Assembly (NCBI RefSeq): GCF_000146185.1
Contig: NC_012778.1
Location: forward strand, 700,001 to 764,000
Reading direction: 5' to 3'
Source of the DNA: [Eubacterium] eligens ATCC 27750
GTDB taxonomy: Bacteria > Bacillota > Clostridia > Lachnospirales > Lachnospiraceae
DNA length: 64,000 nucleotides
Below are positions 39,574-48,142 of the stretch, piece by piece. The notes under the pieces were generated by a model. That model saw nothing but the letters and a program-made list of their open reading frames with translations, was not told the DNA's origin and ran no database searches. The position numbers and the translations under genes were made by a program. Positions within the stretch are counted from its first letter, which is position 1; every line of letters starts with the position of its first letter.

Positions 39574-40443
39574 GTGATAACGGATACGGTTATATATGCA
39601 GATGTTCTGTTTGGAATAAACTTCGTGGCAAACCTGTGTGTGCTGCTTATAACAGACTGGATTTTTAAATTTTCTGCCAGAATATCCAGAATGATTATTT
39701 CTGCCACTTTAGGAGCTGCATGGGCTGTCATGTGCGTGTGTATTCCACTAAGATTTGCAGTGCTTGGAAAGTTCATTACATATGGTCCGGTGACATTAAT
39801 CATGGCGATGATAATGCTTTCGGGTAATGAGGACTTTAAGCATAAAACATCAAAACAATTAAAGCTTTATATGAGAAAACTGTTGAAAGCAGCTGCCGGA
39901 ATGATATTTACGGCACTTTTTGCAGGTGGGATAATGCATTGGTTAAAGTACACATTTGCAGGGTATTTTATTCAAAATGTAATTCTGTCTGACAGTGAGC
40001 TTGTAATCTTTCTTACTGTGACGGTCATGGCTGTTGTCATGGTGCTTAAGGCACTTAAAACTATCAGGATAACGGATGGTTTAAAAAGACATATTGTGAT
40101 TGGCGTAGCAGAACGGGAATTTGAAATGGACGCAATAATCGATACAGGCAACAGCCTTGTTGATTATATTGGAAAAAGACCGGTTACAGTGGTAGAAAGA
40201 ACATATTTCAACGACATTCTCAGTGATATAGATAACTTACAGAAGCTTGGATATCATCTGATTCCATATAACAGTGTTGGAAGTTCAGGTGGGATGATGG
40301 AAATCATAACAGCAGATTATATACATATATACGAGGGAGAAAATGTTGTGAAAAGGGAGGATGCGGCTATAGGCATGTCTCCCAGGCAGATTAATAAGAA
40401 TGGGGATTATCATGCTCTTTTGGGGAAGGACATGATTATGTAG
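39574..40443 (+). CDS. spoIIGA: Pro-sigma-E processing protease SpoIIGA
   Basis: A membrane aspartic protease of about 285 aa that activates sigma-E in the mother cell. Seen: the family start TVIYADVLFGINFVANL, five hydrophobic helices in the N-terminal half, then a protease domain with the catalytic DTGNSL motif (MDAIIDTGNSLVDYIGK) and a late ALLGKDMIM. The start is unsettled. ATGs at 39514 and 39523 lie upstream of the predicted -10 and cannot be in the mRNA; a perfect AAGGAGGTGAT (39568-39578) is present, but the in-frame codons behind it are ATA, ACG, GAT, ACG, GTT. GTG 39574 is used as the earliest ordinary codon, though it overlaps the ribosome site. Followed by sigE, as usual. Confidence 0.85.
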   Translation: MITDTVIYADVLFGINFVANLCVLLITDWIFKFSARISRMIISATLGAAWAVMCVCIPLRFAVLGKFITYGPVTLIMAMIMLSGNEDFKHKTSKQLKLYMRKLLKAAAGMIFTALFAGGIMHWLKYTFAGYFIQNVILSDSELVIFLTVTVMAVVMVLKALKTIRITDGLKRHIVIGVAEREFEMDAIIDTGNSLVDYIGKRPVTVVERTYFNDILSDIDNLQKLGYHLIPYNSVGSSGGMMEIITADYIHIYEGENVVKREDAAIGMSPRQINKNGDYHALLGKDMIM

Positions 40444-40485
40444 AGGAATTGGAAGTTTGAAGAAAATAAAAGGATGGATAGAAAT

Positions 40486-41226
40486 ATGGTAGTAAAGGTT
40501 GCAATGGCGGATCATTTTCAGTTTAAGGTAATGCCTTCTATAAAGAATTTTTGTTTATTAAAGCAGGGCGATGTACATTATATAGGTGGAACAGATATAT
40601 TACCGGCACCACTTGGGGCAAGTGAGGAGCAGGATGCAATAGAAGCACTGGGGACAGCTTCTGATGCTGAAGCAAAGCACACTTTGATAGAACATAATTT
40701 AAGGCTTGTTGTATATATAGCAAAGAAATTTGATAATACAGGGGTTGGAGTAGAGGATTTAATATCAATAGGCACAATAGGGCTTATCAAGGCAATTAAT
40801 TCATATGACAAGGATAAAAATATCAAGCTTGCGACATATGCATCAAGGTGTATAGAAAATGAAATTCTTATGTATCTTAGAAGAAACAGTAAAATAAAGG
40901 CAGAAGTTTCAATAGACGAGCCATTAAATGTTGACTGGGATGGAAATGAGCTTCTGTTGTCAGATATTATAGGAACGGATGAGGATATTATATATAGGGA
41001 TATTGAAACAGAGGTTGAATGTAAAATGCTTAAAAGAGCTATAAACCAGCTGCCGGAGCGTGAAAGAATAATAGTTGATTTAAGATTTGGTTTAAGCTCA
41101 GAGGATGGAGAAGAAAAGACGCAGAAAGAGGTTGCAGATATGTTAGGAATTTCACAATCGTATATTTCAAGGCTCGAAAAGAAAATAATGCGTCAGTTAA
41201 GAAAAGAAATGGTCAAAAGTTGTTGA
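40486..41226 (+). CDS. sigE: RNA polymerase sporulation sigma factor sigma-E
   Basis: A 246-aa sigma-70 family protein, the first mother-cell-specific sigma factor, made as an inactive precursor. Seen: an N-terminal pro-sequence up to the VHYIGG segment where cleavage occurs in B. subtilis, region 2 with [12 protein letters not shown] and [55 protein letters not shown], and region 4 with [27 protein letters not shown] at 40469-40473 touches an ATG at 40474; ATG 40486 is preferred though its spacing is long. No sigG follows. Confidence 0.93.
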   Translation: MVVKVAMADHFQFKVMPSIKNFCLLKQGDVHYIGGTDILPAPLGASEEQDAIEALGTASDAEAKHTLIEHNLRLVVYIAKKFDNTGVGVEDLISIGTIGLIKAINSYDKDKNIKLATYASRCIENEILMYLRRNSKIKAEVSIDEPLNVDWDGNELLLSDIIGTDEDIIYRDIETEVECKMLKRAINQLPERERIIVDLRFGLSSEDGEEKTQKEVADMLGISQSYISRLEKKIMRQLRKEMVKSC

Positions 41227-41251
41227 CATTTGCCCCTTCCTTATGGACAAT
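41223..41251 (+). promoter_or_regulatory. Possible promoter before the amidase-like gene
   Basis: A perfect TTGACA (41223-41228) overlaps the sigE stop codon, with GACAAT 17 bp downstream (41246-41251), 29 bases before the next start. Confidence 0.4.
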
Positions 41252-41280
41252 AGTACAAGAAATATTAATGGAGTACTATA

Positions 41281-42048
41281 ATGAGAGGTCATAAGACATT
41301 TAGAATTGATAAAATATTTGGTCTGGCTACTCTTGTCTGTATGCTGGTATTGGCTTTGATGGTTTATAATGATTTTTTTAAGTCAGTCAGTATAAGTACT
41401 GGTACAGAGAAAGAAACGCAGAATGAAACCAGAAATAATAACGGAATTGATAAAACAGAGAAAGAGAGTAAGCCTGCCAAAAACATAACTGTATGTCTGG
41501 ATGCTGCGAAAGGCGGAAAAGACATGGGGCTTAGTTCCAATGGAAAGAAAGAGAAGAATATAACTCTTGATATGGCTCTTGCTGTTAAAGAAAAGCTTGA
41601 TATACAAGGGATAAATGTTGTTCTTACAAGAACTTCTGATACAGATGTAACTGATGAAGCAAGAGTAAATACATGTAATAAATCATCAGCTAATATAGTT
41701 GTTTCTTTAAGAATGAATTCATACAATAACGATACTTCTGTATCGGGAGCAGAGAGTTATATTCATACTACAAAGCCTGTGGAGGCAGCAGAATTATCAA
41801 GAAAAATACTTGCAAGCCTTGAGAAATCGGTGGGTATCAAGAACCGTGGAGTAAAGGCTGGAACAGTTGCAGATGCAAAGGATAATTATTATATTAATGC
41901 CCATAGCAAATGTACAAGCACAATAATAGATATTGGCTTTATAACTAATGCATCAGATTTAAAGAAAGTAACAACTGATAAAGATAAGACAGCACAAGCC
42001 ATAGCAGATGGCATAACAGATTATTTAAAACAAGCGGGGTTATATTAA
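41281..42048 (+). CDS. Amidase_3-type protein (CwlD-like), zinc site lost
   Basis: A 255-aa protein with an N-terminal transmembrane/signal segment (about residues 12-32) and an extracytoplasmic N-acetylmuramoyl-L-alanine amidase fold. The fold landmarks align, but key residues are gone: the usual DPGHGG reads DAAKGG (zinc His to Lys), the usual SIHxNA reads SLRMNS (zinc His to Arg), and the catalytic Glu of VEIGF is Asp (IIDIGF). Only the Glu of KEKNITL remains. It is therefore probably inactive, yet full length and in frame, ending by overlap with lepA, so it looks maintained. It may bind peptidoglycan or act as a regulator; that is inference. Confidence 0.8.
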   Translation: MRGHKTFRIDKIFGLATLVCMLVLALMVYNDFFKSVSISTGTEKETQNETRNNNGIDKTEKESKPAKNITVCLDAAKGGKDMGLSSNGKKEKNITLDMALAVKEKLDIQGINVVLTRTSDTDVTDEARVNTCNKSSANIVVSLRMNSYNNDTSVSGAESYIHTTKPVEAAELSRKILASLEKSVGIKNRGVKAGTVADAKDNYYINAHSKCTSTIIDIGFITNASDLKKVTTDKDKTAQAIADGITDYLKQAGLY

Positions 42049-43862
42049 TGGCAGGAATTAATCAGAAGAACATAAGAAATTTTTGTATTATTGCACATAT
42101 TGATCATGGTAAGTCAACACTGGCTGACAGAATTATTGAAAAAACCGGACTTCTCACATCAAGAGAAATGCAGGAACAGATTTTAGATAACATGGATCTT
42201 GAAAGAGAAAGAGGAATTACAATTAAAGCACAGACAGTAAGAACTGTATATAAGGCATCAGATGGACAGGAGTATATATTTAATCTTATTGATACTCCGG
42301 GACATGTTGACTTTAATTATGAGGTTTCAAGAGCACTTGCTGCCTGTGACGGTGCTATACTTGTAGTAGATGCGGCACAGGGGATTGAAGCACAGACACT
42401 TGCTAATGTATATCTTGCATTAGACCATGATCTTGATGTATTTCCTGTAATTAATAAGATTGACCTTCCAAGTGCGGAGCCTGAAAGAGTTATAGAAGAG
42501 ATTGAGGATATTATAGGAATTGAGGCACAGGATGCGCCACTTATATCAGCCAAGAACGGAATTAATATTGAAGAGGTTCTTGAACAGATTGTAACTAAGA
42601 TTCCGGCACCATCAGGAGATGCATCTGCACCACTTTCAGCACTTATATTTGATTCGTTATATGATGCATATAAGGGTGTTATTATATTTGTAAGAATTAA
42701 AGAAGGTACTGTCAAGAAGGGTACTAAGATAAGAATGATGGCAACCGGAGCAGTAGAAGAGGTTGTTGAGGTTGGATACTTCGGTGCAGGCCGCTTTATC
42801 CCATGTGATGAGCTTACAGCAGGAATGGTTGGTTATATTACAGCAAGTATCAAGAATGTAAGAGATACAAGAGTCGGTGATACAGTTACTGACAATGACA
42901 GACCGTGTGAGCAGCCGCTTCCGGGTTACAAGAAAGTTAATCCTATGGTTTACTGTGGATTATATCCGGCAGATGGCGCCAAGTATCAGGATTTACGAGA
43001 TGCACTTGAAAAGCTGCAGCTTAATGACGCAGCCCTGCAGTTTGAGCCGGAGACATCTATTGCACTTGGATTTGGCTTCAGATGTGGATTCTTAGGACTT
43101 CTTCACTTAGAGATTATACAGGAACGACTTGAGAGAGAATATAATCTTGACCTTGTAACAACCGCACCGGGCGTTATATATAAGGTTCACAAGACGAATG
43201 GAGATGTAATTGACCTTACTAATCCGTCTAATATGCCGGACCCGTCTGAGATTGATTATATGGAAGAGCCTATGGTAAGTGCTGAGATTATGGTTACAAC
43301 TGAATTTGTCGGACCTATTATGAAGCTTTGCCAGGAAAGGCGTGGCATATATAATGGAATGGAATATATTGAGCAGACAAGAGCACTGCTTAAGTATGAC
43401 CTTCCTCTTAATGAGATTATATATGATTTCTTTGACGCGCTTAAATCCCGTTCAAGAGGTTATGCATCATTTGATTATGAGATGAAGGGCTATGAGCGCT
43501 CTAAGCTTGTCAAGCTTGATATTCTTATCAACAAAGAAGAAGTTGATGCACTTTCGTTCATTGTATTTGCAGGCAATGCTGAGGAGAGAGGTCGTAAAAT
43601 GTGCGAGAAGCTAAAGGAAGAGATTCCAAGACAGCAGTTTGAGATTCCGATTCAGGCAGCTATCGGAAGCAAGGTAATTGCGAGAGAAACTGTCAAGGCA
43701 CTCAGAAAAGATGTACTTGCAAAATGTTACGGTGGTGATATCTCAAGAAAGAAGAAACTTCTTGAGAAGCAGAAGGAAGGAAAGAAGCGTATGCGCCAGA
43801 TTGGTAATGTAGAGATTCCACAGAAGGCGTTTATGAGCGTATTAAAGTTAGATGATGAATAA
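42048..43862 (+). CDS. lepA: Elongation factor 4 (LepA)
   Basis: A 604-aa translational GTPase that back-translocates or remodels ribosomes. Seen: G1 [11 protein letters not shown]2 [11 protein letters not shown]3 DTPGHVDF, G4 [14 protein letters not shown]-like domains, and the LepA-specific C-terminal domain ending [31 protein letters not shown] in the usual positions. The start overlaps the amidase stop (TAATG). Confidence 0.97.
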   Translation: MAGINQKNIRNFCIIAHIDHGKSTLADRIIEKTGLLTSREMQEQILDNMDLERERGITIKAQTVRTVYKASDGQEYIFNLIDTPGHVDFNYEVSRALAACDGAILVVDAAQGIEAQTLANVYLALDHDLDVFPVINKIDLPSAEPERVIEEIEDIIGIEAQDAPLISAKNGINIEEVLEQIVTKIPAPSGDASAPLSALIFDSLYDAYKGVIIFVRIKEGTVKKGTKIRMMATGAVEEVVEVGYFGAGRFIPCDELTAGMVGYITASIKNVRDTRVGDTVTDNDRPCEQPLPGYKKVNPMVYCGLYPADGAKYQDLRDALEKLQLNDAALQFEPETSIALGFGFRCGFLGLLHLEIIQERLEREYNLDLVTTAPGVIYKVHKTNGDVIDLTNPSNMPDPSEIDYMEEPMVSAEIMVTTEFVGPIMKLCQERRGIYNGMEYIEQTRALLKYDLPLNEIIYDFFDALKSRSRGYASFDYEMKGYERSKLVKLDILINKEEVDALSFIVFAGNAEERGRKMCEKLKEEIPRQQFEIPIQAAIGSKVIARETVKALRKDVLAKCYGGDISRKKKLLEKQKEGKKRMRQIGNVEIPQKAFMSVLKLDDE

Positions 43863-45009
43863 AACATATGAAAAAGGGATATATATACATATCCCTTTTT
43901 GTGTACACAAATGTATATATTGTGATTTCCTGTCTGCTCCGGCTGGTGATGCTGTAAAATATGCATACACTAGGGCACTTATTAATGAAATCAGAAATAC
44001 AGCGGACAGGCAGGTAAAGGATAAGATAACATCCATATTCTTTGGCGGAGGTACTCCGTCTGTACTGCCTGATGGCTGTATAGCTGACATATTATCGGCT
44101 GTCAGGGATTGCTTTGATATTTCGGATGATGCCGAGATAACAATGGAATGTAATCCGGGAACTGTTAATGAAAGCAGGCTTTCAGAATACAGAGCCGCAG
44201 GAGTGAACAGGTTAAGCTTTGGCTTACAGTCTGCTGATAATAATGAATTAAAAATGCTTGGGCGAATACACACATTTGAACAGTTTGAAGAAAGCTTCAG
44301 ACTGGCAAGGGATGCAGGCTTTAATAATATTAATGTTGACCTTATGTCGGCTATTCCGGGGCAGACTGAAGCAACTCTTGAAAATACATTTGACAAGGTG
44401 ATGGCATTACAGCCGGAGCATATATCGGTGTATAGCCTTATTCTTGAGGAAGGCACTTATCTGGCTGATAATATTGATAAGTTTCCGCCGGTTCCTGATG
44501 AGGAAGAGGACAGGCGTATGTACCATATAACGAAGCAGATTCTTGAGAATGCAGGGTATGAAAGATACGAAATATCCAATTACAGCAGACCGGGCTTCGA
44601 ATGCAGGCATAATCTTCTGTATTGGAACAGAGGAGAGTATTATGGCTTTGGGTGTTCGGCAGCAGGATTTACAGGGAATGAGCGGTATTCTGACATAAGG
44701 GATGTCAGGGAGTATATAGAGCTTAACGGTGATATAGGAAAACTTCATGAAAATATTGAAATTCTGACGAAAGAAGATGCAATGGAAGAATTCATGTTTC
44801 TCGGCCTTAGAAAGGTGGCAGGAGTTGATGTGAAGGATTTTCAGAACAGGTTCGGAGTTTCAATTAATGATGTCTATGCGAAAGAAACAGAGCGGAATAT
44901 TAATAAAGGTCTTCTTGTAAAGCGGGGAGATATGTTAAGGCTTACTGAATATGGCATGGATATATGTAATACAGTGATGAGTGATTTTATATTAACTGAT
45001 GGAGATTAA
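43852..45009 (+). CDS. hemW: Radical-SAM heme chaperone HemW (coproporphyrinogen-oxidase-like)
   Basis: A 385-aa radical-SAM protein. Seen: [16 protein letters not shown] with the CxxxCxxC cluster (about residues 18-25), [38 protein letters not shown], and the C-terminal HemW domain ([16 protein letters not shown]). The LepA-HemW pair with an 11-base overlap is a standard arrangement and favours HemW over true HemN. Start is ATG 43852 or 43855. Confidence 0.92.
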   Translation: MMNKTYEKGIYIHIPFCVHKCIYCDFLSAPAGDAVKYAYTRALINEIRNTADRQVKDKITSIFFGGGTPSVLPDGCIADILSAVRDCFDISDDAEITMECNPGTVNESRLSEYRAAGVNRLSFGLQSADNNELKMLGRIHTFEQFEESFRLARDAGFNNINVDLMSAIPGQTEATLENTFDKVMALQPEHISVYSLILEEGTYLADNIDKFPPVPDEEEDRRMYHITKQILENAGYERYEISNYSRPGFECRHNLLYWNRGEYYGFGCSAAGFTGNERYSDIRDVREYIELNGDIGKLHENIEILTKEDAMEEFMFLGLRKVAGVDVKDFQNRFGVSINDVYAKETERNINKGLLVKRGDMLRLTEYGMDICNTVMSDFILTDGD

Positions 45010-45011
45010 GA

Positions 45012-45053
45012 AAAGCAGGTGGTAGTCTGATTGTAAAGATTGTCACCTGCTTT
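45012..45053. terminator. Hairpin between hemW and the convergent regulator
   Basis: AAAGCAGGTG (45012-45021) pairs with CACCTGCTTT (45044-45053). The T-run is short, so it is probably a modest bidirectional terminator. Confidence 0.6.
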
Positions 45054-45063
45054 AGTGTGTATA

Positions 45064-45849
45064 TCAGAAATTCTTAATGAGTTTTATGTACTGCTTAGGA
45101 GTCATTCCCATAAATGTCCTGAATTCTCTCTGGAAATGTGCCTGGTCTGAATAACCAGCACCTTCGATAAAGAAGCTGTTATCACGGTCAGGGTCAGCAA
45201 TTATGGCTGCAAGGACATTCTGGAATCTGTACATTTTGATAAAATCCTTCGCACCAATACCATAGACTTCGTTGTAAAGCCTTGATATATGTCTTACAGA
45301 ATATTCTGATTCTGCTGATAATTCTGCAACTGTGCCGGCACCTGAATATATAAGCCTGTTAAGTTTCTCAATATTTTCAGAAACAGGGCAGAAGGTCTTG
45401 CAATCTGTAACAAATGCTTTAAAAAGTCTAATTCTGTCTTTAAAGGAGGAAGAATTGTGAAAATCCTTTATTAGCTGCATTTCATACGATTGAGAGGCTG
45501 GCTCATAACGGAATATATTATCTGTAATGTTGACGGGATAAGTCTTAATATCACAGCCTTTATTAAAGTAGCAGCCAGTGTTGTCGAATCTTATCCCGAA
45601 ATAATGGTCAAATTCTTTAAGAGACAGTGTTGTAAATATGTTCTGGCATCCGATACATATGAATTCAGATATGTCATTATTATCGTTGTAACATATTATC
45701 CATTCTGTAGTGGATGATGGAATAAATGAGATGTTAAGGATGGTATTAGTTTTATCTGCTTCGTAAAAATGCATATGCTTAACTGCTTTTGTGTCTGTAA
45801 GAACATTTTTATGCATGTCAATTCCAAATGGCTGTATCATATGTTTCAT
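45064..45849 (-). CDS. AraC-family transcriptional regulator
   Basis: A 261-aa regulator with an N-terminal effector-type domain (about residues 1-150, cupin-like but without clear sugar-binding residues) and a C-terminal double helix-turn-helix (about 165-261): VAELSAESEYSVRHISRLYNEVYG and the second-helix motif GYSDQAHFQREFRTFMGMTPKQY, typical of AraC/XylS proteins. It is divergent from the ammonium transporter; a 20-bp palindrome lies between them. Whether it controls that gene is inference. Confidence 0.88.
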   Translation of the reverse strand: MKHMIQPFGIDMHKNVLTDTKAVKHMHFYEADKTNTILNISFIPSSTTEWIICYNDNNDISEFICIGCQNIFTTLSLKEFDHYFGIRFDNTGCYFNKGCDIKTYPVNITDNIFRYEPASQSYEMQLIKDFHNSSSFKDRIRLFKAFVTDCKTFCPVSENIEKLNRLIYSGAGTVAELSAESEYSVRHISRLYNEVYGIGAKDFIKMYRFQNVLAAIIADPDRDNSFFIEGAGYSDQAHFQREFRTFMGMTPKQYIKLIKNF

Positions 45850-45925
45850 AAATTGTCTCCTCTAAAAGTTTATTTATTAAAATAATATTAAGAAAAAATT
45901 AAAAAGTCAATAAAAATGTCCGATT

Positions 45926-45945
45926 TTTTCAATAATTATTGAAAA
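45926..45945. promoter_or_regulatory. Perfect 20-bp palindrome in the regulator-amt intergenic region
   Basis: TTTTCAATAATTATTGAAAA reads identically on both strands and covers where the -35 region of the amt promoter should be. A likely operator for a dimeric regulator. Confidence 0.7.
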
Positions 45946-45952
45946 TGGCGAG

Positions 45953-45958
45953 TATAAT
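45953..45958 (+). promoter_or_regulatory. Predicted -10 element of the amt gene
   Basis: A perfect TATAAT lies 7 bp downstream of the 20-bp palindrome. No good -35 is seen at the right distance (CAATAA at 45930-45935), suggesting an activator-dependent promoter. Confidence 0.5.
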
Positions 45959-45988
45959 GAACAACATGAATTGAACAGTGATGTACAC

Positions 45989-46033
45989 AAAGGCGTGTAA
46001 GCAGTTTGGGAAAACTGCCTACACGCCTTTTTT
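45989..46033 (+). terminator. Intrinsic terminator in the amt leader
   Basis: AAAGGCGTGTA-A-GCAGTTT pairs with AAACTGC-C-TACACGCCTTT: 18 bp with one internal mismatch, a short loop, then a run of six T residues. It begins about 25 bases after the expected start of transcription and ends 89 bases before the start codon, the layout of an attenuator. A second small hairpin (ATCAGGT / ACCTGAT, 46046-46064) follows. Confidence 0.8.
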
Positions 46034-46121
46034 GCATTCTGTTTAATCAGGTACAGAACCTGATCAACTCTGTTACCGGCAATTAAATTAAAAAGAATTT
46101 CTGATTAGGGAGGAAATGGTT

Positions 46122-47864
46122 ATGCAAGAGATTTTATCAGCGGTAGATGCCGAATTATTCGGTGTGTGGTTCCTTATAGGTGCAGCTCTTGTTTTCTGGA
46201 TGCAGGCAGGCTTTGCAATGGTAGAAACAGGATTCACAAGAGCAAAGAATTCAGGTAACATTATTATGAAGAATCTGATGGACTTCTGTATTGGTACAGT
46301 AATGTTCGTTCTTATTGGATTCAGTTTCTTATTAGGTGAGGATTTACTTGGTTTTATTGGAAAGCCTGGTTTTGATATCTTCACAGCTTACAAAGATTTT
46401 GATTTTTCTAGTTTCGTATTTAACTTAGTATTCTGTGCTACAACAGCTACTATTGTTTCAGGTGCCATGGCTGAGAGAACAAAGTTCTTATCATATTGTG
46501 TATACTCAGCAGTTATCTCAGCACTTATCTATCCAATAGAAGCTCACTGGATCTGGGGCGGGGGCTGGCTTGCACAGTTAGGCTTCCATGATTTTGCAGG
46601 TTCTTGTTGTATTCACATGGTTGGTGGTATTTCAGCTCTTATTGGTGCTAAGATTCTTGGACCTCGTATTGGTAAGTTTGAAAAGGATGCTAATGGTAAG
46701 GTTATAAAGGTAAATGCTTTCCCAGGACACAATATTCCACTTGGTGCACTTGGTGTATTTATTCTGTGGTTTGGCTGGTATGGATTTAACGGTGCAGCAG
46801 CAACAACAATTGAAGATTTAGGCTCTATTTTCCTTACAACAACAGTTGCTCCTGCAGTAGCTACAGTAACATGTATGATATTCACATGGATAAGATATGG
46901 TAAGCCTGATGTTTCAATGTGTTTAAATGCTTCACTTGCAGGTCTTGTTGGTATAACAGCTCCTTGTGATGTAACAGATGCATTTGGTGCAACAATGATA
47001 GGTATTGTTTCTGGTCTTTTAGTAGTATTCGGCGTATGGCTTCTTGACTACAAGCTTCATGTTGATGATCCTGTAGGTGCTGTAGCAGTACATATGATGA
47101 ATGGTATCTGGGGTACAATTGCTGTTGGCCTTTTTGCAACAAGCTCAGCTCCGGGATATGCAATTGCTTTAGAAGGTGGTTCAATTAAGGGCGAAGGTCT
47201 TTTCTATGGCGGTGGATTCACACAGCTTGGACTTCAGTTATTAGGATTTGTATCAGTTGCAGCATGGGCAGTTGTATGCATGGTGATTGTGTTCACAGTA
47301 ATTAAGGCTACAATCGGACTCAGAGCTTCTAAGGAAGAAGAAATCAGAGGCCTTGATATTATGGAGCATGGCCTTTCAAGTGCTTATGCAGGATTTGAAT
47401 TCGGTGGTATGGACTTTGTTGACGGTGATGTTGATGTAATCGGTTCAGAATCAATGGAAGCTTCTGTACCTGCTCTTGTTAAGACATCTGATGCAGGTGA
47501 TGGCAAGAAGATTACCAAAGTTGAGATTCTTATGAAGCAGGAGAGATTCGAGAGATTCAAGAAGGCCATGAACGATATCGGAGTTACAGGTATGACAGTT
47601 ACACAGGTTCTTGGATGTGGTACACAGAAGGGTGCTCCTGAATATTACAGAGGTGTTCCAATGGATATCCAGCTTCTTCCTAAGACACAGGTTGAGATGG
47701 TAATATCTTCAGTTCCTGTAATGGATGTTATCAATGCTACAAGAAAGGCTCTCTATACAGGTCATATCGGTGATGGTAAGATTTTTGTATATGATGTTGA
47801 GGATGTAGTAAAGGTAAGAACCGGAGAATCAGGTTATGATGCACTTCAGGGTGAAGACGATTAA
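46122..47864 (+). CDS. amt: Ammonium transporter fused to a PII signalling domain (Amt-GlnK)
   Basis: A 580-aa fusion. Residues about 1-410 are an AmtB-type channel with 11 helices: FWMQAGFAMVETGFTRAKN, EAHWIWGGGWLAQLGFHDFAGSC, FILWFGWYGFNG and HMMNGIWGTIAVGL (the twin pore His region). After a Gly/Asp/Glu-rich linker (about 415-460) comes a complete PII domain (about 465-575): KKITKVEILMKQERFERFKK, VTQVLGCGTQKG, LLPKTQVEMVI, GHIGDGKIFVYDVEDVVKVRTGE. The T-loop apex reads YYRGVPMDI, lacking the Tyr that is uridylylated in enterobacterial PII. Free PII proteins block Amt; here the gate would be built in. ATG 46122 lies 8 bases after GGGAGG. Confidence 0.94.
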   Translation: MQEILSAVDAELFGVWFLIGAALVFWMQAGFAMVETGFTRAKNSGNIIMKNLMDFCIGTVMFVLIGFSFLLGEDLLGFIGKPGFDIFTAYKDFDFSSFVFNLVFCATTATIVSGAMAERTKFLSYCVYSAVISALIYPIEAHWIWGGGWLAQLGFHDFAGSCCIHMVGGISALIGAKILGPRIGKFEKDANGKVIKVNAFPGHNIPLGALGVFILWFGWYGFNGAAATTIEDLGSIFLTTTVAPAVATVTCMIFTWIRYGKPDVSMCLNASLAGLVGITAPCDVTDAFGATMIGIVSGLLVVFGVWLLDYKLHVDDPVGAVAVHMMNGIWGTIAVGLFATSSAPGYAIALEGGSIKGEGLFYGGGFTQLGLQLLGFVSVAAWAVVCMVIVFTVIKATIGLRASKEEEIRGLDIMEHGLSSAYAGFEFGGMDFVDGDVDVIGSESMEASVPALVKTSDAGDGKKITKVEILMKQERFERFKKAMNDIGVTGMTVTQVLGCGTQKGAPEYYRGVPMDIQLLPKTQVEMVISSVPVMDVINATRKALYTGHIGDGKIFVYDVEDVVKVRTGESGYDALQGEDD

Positions 47865-47916
47865 TATAATGATTTATTAATAAAATGTAGTAATAATAAG
47901 AATATGTAAATCGTGG

Positions 47917-47961
47917 AACTGGACTTTTCCGATGCTTGGACATTGGAAAAGTCCAGTTTTT
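47917..47961 (+). terminator. Terminator of the amt gene
   Basis: AACTGGACTTTTCC (47917-47930) pairs perfectly with GGAAAAGTCCAGTT (47945-47958) and ends in a T-run. Confidence 0.93.
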
Positions 47962-48017
47962 AATGGCATTGTATTGATTTTAATAATGAAATAAGCATGA
48001 AATCTCACATTTATGCC

Positions 48018-48046
48018 TTTACTTTTGGAGATAAAGATAATAAAAT
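48018..48046 (+). promoter_or_regulatory. Predicted promoter of nifJ
   Basis: TTTACT (48018-48023) and TAAAAT (48041-48046) with a 17-bp spacer. A second -10-like TATAAT stands at 48068. An 11-bp direct repeat ACATTTATGCC flanks this region (48007-48017 and 48100-48110). Confidence 0.5.
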
Positions 48047-48142
48047 ATTAAGTAATATGTAGGGACGTATAATGTATATCTGATTTTATTATGTCGGGTA
48101 CATTTATGCCGCCTAAATTTTCTTAAGGAGGAAATATTTATA

